The translations under genes and the position numbers were made by a program. Positions 1 to 9,958 of a DNA stretch of 64,000 nt are shown piece by piece; within the stretch, counting starts at the first letter, position 1; each line of letters starts with the position of its first letter. The stretch comes from Straminergon stramineum (taxonomy: Eukaryota > Streptophyta > Bryopsida > Hypnales > Calliergonaceae). Under the pieces are notes generated by a model that had not been told where the DNA came from, did no database searches, and saw only the letters and a program-made list of their open reading frames with translations. The stretch lies in assembly GCA_963920665.1 (NCBI GenBank), contig OY987263.1, positions 38,785,218 through 38,849,217 of the forward strand, in the 5' to 3' direction.

Positions 1-137
1 CAAACACCTTTCCAATGGTATATTACACGCCCCAAAATTCCAAAAAACAAAGTCGGAAATCGCAAGTGAAGTTCAATGCTTCAAAAAAGTGTGCGGCTGC
101 CTAGCTGTTTGCTCTCCCGTCCACCAAGCGGATAGGG
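1..137 (+). repeat. Partial direct copy of the inverted-repeat arm
   Basis: This stretch is a diverged direct repeat of about 240-400. Both carry the ACACGCCCCAAAATTCC / CATGCCTCCAAACTCCC region, then GCAAGTGAAGTTCAAT, a CTTTCAAAAAAGTG tract and a CTCTCCC tract. It is cut by the window edge, so its full length is unknown. No coding signal is present. Confidence 0.6.
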
Positions 138-479
138 AGATGCTCACTATGTAATCGCAACTCACTTCACTAGCAATTATCGACTTCACTGATTTTGGAA
201 TTTGGGGGCATGTAATATATCGTTAGAAAGGTCTTCCAAATACCTTTCTAGTGGTATATCACATGCCTCCAAACTCCCGAAACTCCAATTGAAAATTGCA
301 AGTGAAGTTCAATCTTTCAAAAAAGTGCATGTCTGCCTTATTGTCCACCCATCCGCCTAGCCATTCGCTCTCCCTTTTGCCCTTCTGTTCACATGGTGGA
401 CGGGAGGACGGTGAATGCAGATGGGCGGACAAACAATGTGGATGGGTAGAGATGGCGGATAGGGATGACAGTGGGAGGA

Positions 480-1135
480 AGAGGTGGGCGTAAAGAAGAG
501 ATGTTTTCAATTTGGTGGAGGTGGGCGGTTGGCGAATGGATAGACGACGAACGAGGAGAAAGGCGGGAGGAAGAGGTGTTTTCAATTTGGTGGAGGTGGG
601 TGGTTGGCGAGTAGACAATCGGCGAACAAGGAGGAGGGAGGGAGAGGCAGGCGGGAGGAAGAGGTATTTTCAATTTGGTGGAAGTGGGTGGTTGATAGGG
701 AGGAAGGTGGGAGGGAGAGGCGGGCGCGAGGAAGAGGTGTTTTGAATTTGGTAGAGGTGGGCGGTTGGTGGACAAACAAACGACGAACAGGGAGGAAGGC
801 AAGAGGGAGAGGCAGGTGTGAGGTAGAGGTGTTTTCTATTTGGTGGAGGTGGGTGGTCGATGAATGGGTGGAAGGGAGAAGCGGGCACGAGGAAGAGGTG
901 TTTTGAATTTGGTGGAGGTCGGCAATCAATGGATGAATAGATGGCGGAGGGAGAGGCGGGTGTGAGGAAGAGGTGTTTTCAATTTGATGGAGGTGGGTGG
1001 TCGATGGATGGTAGACGAGAAGGAAAGGTGTGTTTGATTTTGTGGAGGTAGTTGGACGAGTGAATGGGGAGGAGGGTGGGAGGGAGAGGTGGGTAGGAAG
1101 GAAAGGTGTTTTTGACTTTGTGGAGGTGAGTAGAT
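480..1135 (+). repeat. Purine-rich minisatellite, about nine units
   Basis: A GTGTTTTCAATTTGGTGGAGG core recurs near 503, 579, 665, 738, 831, 900, 975, 1027 and 1108, so units vary from about 50 to 93 bp. Each core is followed by GGTGGGTGGTTGG-type sequence and a GAACGAGGAGGAAGG-type tract. The plus strand is almost all G and A in long runs, which makes long spurious reading frames on both strands. No protein is inferred. Confidence 0.85.
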
Positions 1136-2704
1136 AGGAGGACGAGTAGAGCATGCACTGCATGATGAATCAAAAAAGCTATAGAAATTATCTCTTTGAT
1201 ATGTTATATCATGAGGCACTAAATCAATACTACTATGAAAAGTGGTACTAAGTAGCCTCTTATTTGGAAAATCATTTGATTCATAAACAAAGAATTCAAG
1301 TGGATGTGTAAAGAAATTTAGTTTTATATTGGTGCTTTTTTACAAGTTTGCCATATCAACAATACTTTTTGGCTAATAGCAAAAGAAATTAATGTCAAGA
1401 TTGTAACAATTTCATTGGTTTCAATCTATAATTGATTTCTATGCCTTTGAAGAAAAATAATTAATCCCTTAAGTCCCAAAGGCCCTACACTCTTATAGAG
1501 GACTCTTGTGAAGTTGTGATATTTGATCTCAATTAAATGATTTATTTCTAGATTTTTGGTCCAAGATTCTTTGCTTATTCGCTAGATTCTTCAACATACG
1601 ATATTATAAAATTAAAGTCATGAGTGTCAATTGCCAAAATTTAAAGTAAAGAAATTTCGAAGCCCAAGAATCTAGTATAGCAAGATGGAAGAAAACATTT
1701 TTTTGCTTACTTTAAATGCAAATACCATGCAATGTATGCACTCAAAGTTTTCAAGATGATAAGATTATTCCCACACATTTTCAGACTAATTTAGTACAAA
1801 TTCTTATGGTTAGATATACCAAAAAAATAATTTATAAAGTTTTTTGCTCTTTGCAATAGAAATGGCAGTTTTGAATGGTATTCGATGGGAAAAAAAGGCT
1901 TAGGACTTTAAGGGTTCAAGATTTTAAAAAATCCTAGGCCTACACAACTACATAAGCAATTCAATCAATATTGTCAATTTATAATCTACAAGATATGATA
2001 TTACGAAACCTCTTATAAAATCATTTGCTAAAAAGTCTTTAGATAAAACGTACTTGTAATCATTGGAGTATGATCTACTTGTCCAAATTGTTGAACTTGA
2101 AGGCTTGTCATATTTGAAGATCAATGACATTCTATACTACCTAAGCTCTAATATTTTGAGATTGTGATAAATTTATTGATGGTTTACAATTAGGGGTATA
2201 TGCAAGTATACATAGGTATAAGCGTGTATGACAAGAACCTCAATTTAATTTTTGTTGTATAAATGCTTATTTTAATCTTGTCCACATCATATCACGTCAA
2301 ATTACATTAAAGGGCTTAAATCATTTTCAGCATCATCCCGTAAATGCCATAATAGAATAATGAGATAATATAATTTCCTTAAGGATATTTACATTGGTGT
2401 TTTGTACTATCAATGCATTTTACAACAAAAATTGAAAAAACACTCTAGGTTATAATCCAATGTTTCACATTTGTGTAGTGACCCATAATAAAGTAAATCT
2501 TAAGAATAATTGAAACCGAAATAAAAAAAGTTAGTAAGGTCTACATACGCATTAGTGCATTACATTGTCATGATTGCATTCCGAACACCAAAGGAATAAA
2601 AACAAAACATATTCCACACACACCGCACTACTAATTTTGAAAACTCATGCAATGTTATAAGTTTGGTATGTACAATTGAGGGTTCTATAGTTTAGTTTTT
2701 TTTG

Positions 2705-2733
2705 TAGGGTTTAGGATTTAGGGTATAGGGTTT
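2705..2733 (+). repeat. Short degenerate telomere-type (TTTAGGG) tract
   Basis: The stretch reads as four imperfect copies of the plant telomere unit in a row: AGGGTTTAGG, ATTTAGGG, TATAGGG and TTTGG. It is only about 29 bp and lies inside the putative 4.3-kb element, so it does not mark a chromosome end. Confidence 0.5.
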
Positions 2734-3354
2734 GGAGAGCATATTTAAATGTGGGGAGGAATATCTAAAATTATCCTTTCTCACATTAATACTACATTGT
2801 ATACTTGTTACATTGAAGAGTTTTTTTAGGAAATGAATCTATACTTTTCATAATTTAATGTTGTAGGACGCCCGGCGAACAAAGGTCGGGTGGGGTCGAT
2901 AGCGAGGCGGATGGTGTTGTGTTGGCTCTAGCTGTCGTAGCGGTTAGCTTAAGCAGATGAGCATGGTGGTTGGCAAAGGCAAACAAATAGAGTGGATGGC
3001 CAAGCGAACGAGCGGACAGCAAAGTAGTGTCAAGTAGAGAGGCCTTGCCTTGGGAAAATGCGGGGATTTTGGCTACAACTAGATGTGGCCCAAATAATGA
3101 AAGATCCTATGGTCATATAAAATCACAAACATAATAATAAACCCCCGGATGATGCTATGTGAACCAAAATACTATTACATCTTCATATACCCCTCAAAAG
3201 ATGTCATGGAGTCTCAATATACATCATATGTGATAAAAGATAATAGAAAAAGTCATATCCTCTATAAACTCCCCTTGGAGAAGTGTTTGATAGAAAAATG
3301 AGTGTCACGGACACTCTACAACTCCAAACTAAGAGTGTAATATGACCCTGAAAA

Positions 3355-3735
3355 GCTAACAAAAATTTGTAAAACTTCTCTAAAATTCACTCAAAACTAA
3401 GCTATTGTTCAACTTTTATGGTCGGTCAAAGTTCACCCTTCCCAACTCAAAGACAGCTCACCTATACTTCACTCCCAATCACATAACTTTAACATACTAA
3501 CTTCAAACGAAAATAATAAACTCATTTTGAAAAGCTAAAAGAAGCATCTACAATCTCTCCAAGTTTCATTCAAAACTAAGGTACTGTTCACCTTTTATGG
3601 TCTACCAAAACTTGCTCGCTTGAAAGTTTGAGGCAATTCTACAACACTTCACTCCCAAACTCATAACTTACACATACTATCTTCAAACTTAGTGAGTGAT
3701 AACTTTTCAGAAATAAAAAAACAAGATACACAAGC
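3355..3735 (+). repeat. Two-unit tandem repeat of about 185 bp
   Basis: Two consecutive units share TTCA(C/T)TCAAAACTAAG, CTTTTATGGTC, ACTTCACTCCCAA, TCATAACTT and ACATACTA(A/T)CTTCAAAC in the same order. A third, partial match to the start of the unit follows near 3730. No reading frame is conserved between units. Confidence 0.6.
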
Positions 3736-4462
3736 TCTCAAAATTTCATTGTAAAAACCTCCATGTACAATGTACAATGCCTTCCCAAAGTAACAGCTCT
3801 CCTAAACAAACAAGGAGGGGGAAGAAGATGACCCTCTACCTCCATGCCATCCACCTAAGCTAGTGGATTTTGGCCACTCAGATGCCACATGGACCATAAT
3901 ACACCCATGGGCCACCTCCTATCTTCGATAAGTCTATCCACATCATCTACGTAGACTTCTAATCCATTAAAAAAAACAAAGAAAGATAAAATAAGCTTTA
4001 CCTTTTATTTTTACAACTTTAAACAAACAAACAAAAATATTAAAATATCTTCAAGTATAGAAATCAAAGAACTAAATGTTTGTCAAATAGAGGTAAAAAT
4101 AAGAGTTCAAGTAGAGTATAACCTCCATTTGTTTCTTGAAACTCTAGAAAAAAACCCCTACAATTTAACAAACAATTATGTATTTTCACATAATGAACGC
4201 ATTTACAATGTGACAATGGATGGGAGGACAAATGGCCAAGCAGAAAGCAAAACAGATACCCTCTTTTTTTAAGCACTAAACTTCTTTTGCCTTTTCTAAT
4301 TGGAGTTTGGGGAGTTTGGGGAGTTTGGGTGTGTGTGATATTCTATTTGAAAGGTATTTGGAAGACCTTTCCAACAATATATTACACGCCCCAAAATTCC
4401 AAAAAACAAAGTCAGAAATTATAAGTGAAGTGGGTTGCAATTATATAGTGAGCGTTTGCCTA

Positions 4463-6823
4463 TCCACATTGTGATCACTTGTCTGCTCAACTCTGTCCCT
4501 CCGACGACCTGTCCACCCGACTAGCCGACCCCATTTACCCATAATAAGTTTGTGGCCCGGGTTTTTTACCCACAGAGTCACAACATCCGTCGAGTCTAGA
4601 CGTTCAGATGTCCAATTTTTGAATGTGATTTTGGCTAGGATGCTGACTTTTGTCAACCCTGTCATAATGAAATGTCCTAATTGCTATACTTATTTTCATC
4701 GTGCGTTTGCTTACACGCACTATCTATTTTGAATATATCTCATTTTTTGGAAATATATTGGTTCAATTTTTTAGTACAAAATTGCATAGTAGCATATTTA
4801 TTTGTTGTGCATTTGGATTGTACATCTTTACATCTAATTCCACAGTCATAGGTCCCCAATGGATTCACAAACCTTAAATCGAAAAAATAAAGTAGGCTCA
4901 CAAGCTCATATATTCACATTCACAGGCTCACATACTAGCACCCCTTAACACCAAATCAACCCTTACAGGACAACAACTTAATAAATTATCTCCACAAATT
5001 AGAATAACTTTCATCCAAGTAGCGAGGAGAATGAAACTTGAGTTTCAATTTGTTCATCATTCAAAAAATGAATGTCATAACACTAGGGGTTAAATTCTAC
5101 GTTGCCTTATTCTTGATATACAAATTCCAACATAATAATGTATCAACAATTTTACTTCTAATATACTTCTACATCTATTAACGATAAGAAGGGTGAACAT
5201 TGGCTTGTGAATCCTGAAAACATGATTGGAAAGAGATATTGAGTTATCTTGAAATCTAAATCTAAAAATGATTAATGAGCCTTGTGTCATTACTACAACC
5301 AAAATAAAAGTGTAAGTAGTTTTTTAATTTGAAGTTTATAGTCAATTTGAAATTCAATATCTTTTATGCATGAAGGAGTGCAAGGGCTTGCTACAGTGTG
5401 AAAGGTTGCATTCTTGATACAAATAGAAAGCTTTATACATGAAGAAATTCATAAAAACTTTGAAATTCAATAACTTTTATACCTTAGGTCCAAACACCAC
5501 GAAACAAAGTCCGTGCACCCCTCCTCACAAAGAACTTTCCAATGGTACCCAAAGCACCACCTAGGGACTCATGGTTTCTCAGTGTGTCAAATAAAACAAA
5601 ACAAAATAAACAATCAAACAAACAACATAATTAATTTTAGGTATAGATTCAATGTTACACTATGAGATTGCAATTGACACATCGTTTATTCAAATCACAA
5701 ATTTCATCAATTAATGCAAGATTCAAAATAGTTTTTTCGAAATTCAATTTTTCTCAATCAAAATGACAAATTGTCGATGATCGTGCATAGTGTTGCAAAA
5801 CTGCATTTAAGTATTTAAATAGTATAAGAGTTTAAATATTTTTTGAGACTCAATACTTCTTGTTTTGAAAACCAAAACCATCAATACTTGTATGTAGAAT
5901 CTTGAAGTCCTTATTGTATTCTTTCAAAGTGCTAGAGACAAAATGGCACCACTTTTTCTTGAATGGAAAGATCACTATTAATTTCTTAGAAAACTATATG
6001 AATTACAAGATAGGGTTCTTTTATTCCAAGGGAGGAAATTTTATGTAATATGTAAGGCTACTATAGGTTCCATGAAATTCTACATATTCTAATATATAAA
6101 GTAGGCTATGTAAAAACATCATGTTATAGAAATTTTTATTAATAAATTAACCTTTGCAAATAGGGGATGTGCAAATTTTTCATAGTACAATGAATGTAGA
6201 TGTGGAAAAATAACTTCATGGGGATGATAAAATGCACACAGTCAAGAAAATTTACAATGAAGGGTAGTGGATTGAAATTGTGCCACAGAACTAGTAGTGT
6301 ATATATTAAAAAATTAAAGGTGTAAATGTAAGACATTGACCACACGTGGTAGAAATTGTCACATTGCACAAATAAGGAGCTTTACCTTAGTGGGCTCCAC
6401 AAAATAAAAATTGATACAGCATAAGGATAGAGTTTCTAGTCTATTTAACTTCAATCTTTCAAGCTATATGTGTTAAACATACTTATATTGAATGGAATGT
6501 TCACAACATAGTTTCATTGGAGATTTTGAAGTGTTCCATGGTAACTTGTCATTAAAAAACACCACTTGGGCAATAGCACTTGAATTGATTTAATTGTTGT
6601 TGGTTTTATGGTGCACCCCCCTATACATGCATGCAGTAGAGGGAAAAAAATTGTGAGAAAAAGAAGGGTCGGGAAAAAATTGGACATATAAATTCTATAT
6701 AGAAGATAGGCCCACTTTAAAAATTACGTAAATGAATTTACAAAAAAATAGGGTATTGAATATGTTCTCCTAATAGATTTTTATGTAAAAATATGATCAT
6801 TTTAAATACAATATTAATCCCTA
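4463..6823. other. AT-rich intergenic stretch
   Basis: Apart from the dispersed repeat at 4946-5074, I see no gene, RNA or structured repeat. The open frames here are short, and none has a recognisable domain. Confidence 0.5.
4946..5074 (+). repeat. Dispersed repeat family D, copy 1
   Basis: This copy matches 55018-55145 in the same orientation. Shared blocks are AACACCAAATC(C)AACCCTTA, ATCTCCACAAATTAGAATAA, CTTTCATCCA(A/T)GTAG and TGTTCATC(A/G)T. The central 45 bp are nearly identical. It looks non-coding, and its termini were not resolved. Confidence 0.6.
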
Positions 6824-7988
6824 CAATTTTTTGACTGAATTTTCACCAAAAATGCTCTAAAACTGTTATTTCAAGTACAAGTACCAAATTTTGGAAAAAA
6901 ACCATTTGTGGATACATGTAACCATAGGATCTTGTAGTACAATAGTTTGAAAAGATGTAGAAAAAAATTCAGAAATTTCAACCTTATAGATTGCAAGACA
7001 TAGGCATTTGAAGTGACAAAAATCCCTTTTATTGCCTAGCTAAAATCTGGGCAGCTGCAATTCACAAGATCAGATCATTATAAAAAAAATGTCCAAAATG
7101 GTTGTAATCTTTGGATTCATTCTTCAAGTTAGGATGACGACATGCTTAAAAAATTTTAGATCATTTGGAATTGTACAACATCTAGGAAAAAATTAGTAAG
7201 TAGAAAGTAAAGAATTATTCAAAATACTAAATTGTTAACAATTTATTTATGGAATTGAATAATGCCAATCCAATGGTTGCAATGCAGTGATAAAGAATCT
7301 AAACCGAAATTTTTTATTTTTTTTCAAAAATGTTGAAAATTGAGTTAAGTAAAGGTCTTCAGAGTTAATTTTAGAGTGGAGATTCCATAACTACATACAA
7401 ACTACACACAACTAAAACACATCATAATTTTCATTTCAAAAATCAAAATGTAATGATTCAAAGTTTTTCCTGTATATAAAAACCTAGAAAACTAATTTCA
7501 AATTTTTACTAAGAAAAAAGGATTCTTAAAGAAGTGTTTCTTGTTGCCTGGTCTACCAGCCAAGCAATAAAAACTACATATCATACAATAACTTTTTAAC
7601 CATGTATTCAAAAGTTATGAAAATTATTGGGCCTTAAAGCTACTCCTCAAGCTCATGTTGTGTGAAAATTTCAAAGAAAAAAAATAAAAAATTCCATTCG
7701 TAGTGAGTTGCCCGAAATTGCTAGGTTGCCAAAAAATGTCATTTGGTCCTTTAGCCCTTAAACGTTGACACAAGCATTTTCCATCTGATAGATGACAAAG
7801 AATCTCTCCATGTAGGGCAAAACTACGACTATTCATCTTCAAAATTTTGTGAGAAAAGGGTAGGTCTTCTACAGTAGTATGACTTCCAATGAATATTTTT
7901 TATTGTCTTAAAAGTAGATGATGTCACACGGTTCTAAAAGGAAGGATTTCCACGGTCACCAATCTGTCCTTTAAGGGTTAGGGGTTAA
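6824..7988 (-). mobile_element. TTAA-flanked family B element interrupted by a nested MITE
   Basis: In reverse orientation this matches the 931-bp element at 49928-50858 along its length. Shared blocks include TTTTCACCAAAAATG, AAAAGATGT(A/G)GAAAAAA and TTGTACAAC. Its left end is a decayed terminus starting TTAATCCCTACAA at 6824. Its right end, CCTTTAG at 7748-7754, is separated from GGGTTAA at 7982-7988 by the MITE at 7755-7977. Joined, these two pieces recreate the intact family B terminus seen at 49928. No coding capacity is visible. Confidence 0.75.
7751..7981 (+). mobile_element. MITE (family A) nested in family B, with TTAG target duplication
   Basis: A 223-bp insert at 7755-7977 starts CCCTTAAACG and ends TTTAAGGG. 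It is flanked by TTAG at 7751-7754 and 7978-7981. The interior matches the three MITEs at 52613-53689: GACTTCCAATGA near 7880, GATGATGTCACACGGTTCTA near 7918 and TTTCCACGGTCACCA near 7948. The four-base duplication and CCC..GGG ends fit piggyBac-type transposition, with TTAG as a variant of the usual TTAA. Confidence 0.75.
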
Positions 7989-8016
7989 AGTAAACAATCC
8001 CACATCAAATACCTTC

Positions 8017-8795
8017 TTAACCTCTAAAGCACTAAATTGCGTTTTTTGGCAACATAGCAATTTTGGGCAATTCACTACAAACAGAATTTCTATTCTTTTT
8101 CTTTGAAATTTTTACACAACATGAGCTTGAGGAGTAGCATGAAGGCCCAACAATTTTCATAAATTTTGACTACATAGTTAAGAGTTATTGTTTGATATGT
8201 CATTTTCATTGCTGGGGGCAAGACAAGCAACACAAAAATATTCTTAAAAAATCACTTTTTCAAAGAATAAAAATTGGAAATTAGTTTTCTCTCTATATAT
8301 ATGCATGTGGGAAACTTTAAATCATTCCATTTTGATTAATAAAAGAAAATTTATGAGGAGTTTTATTTTGTGGGTAGTTATGGATTCTCCACTTTAAAAT
8401 AAACTTTGAAGTCCTTTATTTAACTTAATTTCAACATTTTTTGAAAAAATAAAATCATAGAATGTAGATTGTTTAATAATATATTACAACTATTAGTATT
8501 GGCATTTCTAAATTCCATAATTAAATGTTTAGCAATTTCATAATTTGAATGATTCTCTATTTCTTCCTACTTACTATTTTTTTCCTATATGTTGTACAAT
8601 TCCAAATGTAGCCAACATGCCTTGAAGAATGAATCCAAAGAAGCACCCATCATTTCAGAATTTTTTTATATGAATGTGACCTTGTGGAGTGTAGCTACCC
8701 AATTTTTTTCAAGGCCCAAAAAAAGATTTCTTGTCAATTCAAACTCAGTCTAATATCTTGCAATCTACATTGTGGGAATTTCTGAATTTTTTTCC
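8017..8795 (+). mobile_element. Family B element, 3'-truncated copy
   Basis: It begins TTAACCTCTAAAGC at 8017 and follows the 49928 copy base for base with substitutions: TTTTTGGCAACATAGC, ACTTTAAAATAAACTTTGAA, and ATATGTTGTACAATTCCAAA. Similarity stops in the TTTTTTTCCACTCTC region near 8795, before the 3' terminus, just upstream of the UBA1 promoter region. It lies head-to-head with the 6824-7988 copy. Confidence 0.7.
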
Positions 8796-9115
8796 ACTCT
8801 CACAGTCACAGTGGATAGATATTTACTGAAATGCTCAGAAAATATTTGCCAGGCAGTTTGCCTTGCGGAATGAGAAGACGGCTTATTACCATGTTTGCCG
8901 TGCACAGTAGACCCCCACAGTCCCGGTAGGAATTCGCCATTTCCGAGGAAATTCGAAACGCGTGTCGGTCAAGCTGGACCGGTGTGAATTTGCAAACTCA
9001 CCATGCGCAACAGAGACACAGAATGCAGCCAGGCTTCTTCTCCACTCACGAAAAAGCCTGGCTGACGCAATTGCAAGCGGAAGCTTCTGGAGAGCTTGAC
9101 CAAGGGAGCTCTTGG

Positions 9116-9123
9116 TATAAATA
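9116..9123 (+). promoter_or_regulatory. TATA box of the UBA1 gene
   Basis: TATAAATA sits in a local rise of GC content, about 840 bp upstream of the chosen start codon. A transcription start about 30 bp downstream (near 9150) is expected. The leader exon from there to 9336 contains no ATG. Confidence 0.75.
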
Positions 9124-9336
9124 GTGGGGCTGGGTCCCCAAATTAGGGTTCGGTTTCACCAGGTGTTCAGACATTTCAAAACGTTACCCCCCCAGCCAGG
9201 ACCAAGCGCATACTCATTTGCCAAGTGACGCTTCTCTTCACTGCGAGCGAGCGAGGCAGCGAGAGAGCAAGGGAGCGGAGCGGGGCGAGGCTCCAATTTC
9301 TGTTGCTACTGCGGAGCTTTCGATCGTCGTCGCCAG

Positions 9337-9925
9337 GTATGCTCCTGCTTCTTTCGTGGTTAAATTCCATTTTCCTTTGGTGCACTGTGAAAATAGGAGG
9401 CCAATTTGATTTCTTGTGGCGTTTGGATCGGCCGTGTGTGATCCTTCGTGATTGCTTCCGTTCGATTTCTGCGTGGTGTTTCCGTGCTCGAATTGTGTGG
9501 TTTGATTCGATGGACGGAGCGGGTTGATGGTACTCGGCAACGGGATTTTGGAAACCCTAATTTTGACGTTGTCTTCTTCGAGGAGTCTCGTGCCTCTGTG
9601 GTGGTGGCGTGCCGTTGCCTGCTTCGTGGTGGAGTTGGTGGTGATTTTGATTCCCTTGGTTTCGTTGACGTGCTCCTCGGGAGAATCGCATGTCGTGTGA
9701 GTTCTAGTTCTGGTTTACAGGTGTTCACATTCCGGGGCCCTGTGGACGCCTTGGAAACCACTTGCCATGCACCTGACGCTTTGCTGTGCAATCCTCCGCG
9801 GGTGCAGGGTTTCGGATTCGGAAGCGGAGGGTCGATGTGTGTGAGGGTTTGACCCGTTTGTTGAAGGCCACCGCGCTTGCTTGCCATTTGGGATCGCGGC
9901 ATGCGTCAGAGCGTCGAATTACCAG
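9337..9925 (+). other. Probable 5' UTR intron of UBA1
   Basis: A strong donor, CGCCAG|GTATGC, lies at 9336/9337. Two acceptors are plausible: TGGTTTACAG at 9720, which has the better pyrimidine tract, and AATTACCAG at 9925. With the second, the ATG at 9959 is the first in the message. With the first, upstream ATGs near 9766, 9835 and 9881 would be retained, the last in frame with the protein. Confidence 0.55.
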
Positions 9926-9958
9926 GAGAAGGCGTGGTCTCCTCCGCCGTCTTGCTAC

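Larger units (their letters stand above)
130..4462. mobile_element. Putative 4.3-kb element bounded by long inverted repeats
   Basis: Positions 130-395 read in the forward direction align, with substitutions and small gaps, to the reverse complement of about 4205-4462. Shared blocks include GGAAAGGTCTTCCAAATACC, ACTCACTTCACT/ACCCACTTCACT, and CTCCAATTGAAAA/CTCCAATTAGAAAA. The arms are about 250 bp each. The interior has a minisatellite next to the left arm, AT-rich filler, a telomere-like tract, a GC-rich island near 2868-3010 and a two-unit tandem repeat, but no recognisable transposase. A non-autonomous foldback or Mutator-like element is possible; two independent insertions in opposite orientation would look the same. 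No target duplication was identified. Confidence 0.45.

Noticed and set aside
259..1219. Overlapping open frames of 60-193 codons on both strands
   Set aside because: They come from the purine-rich minisatellite (repeated HLHQIENTSSS-type or GGWRVD-type peptides) and reflect low complexity, not genes.
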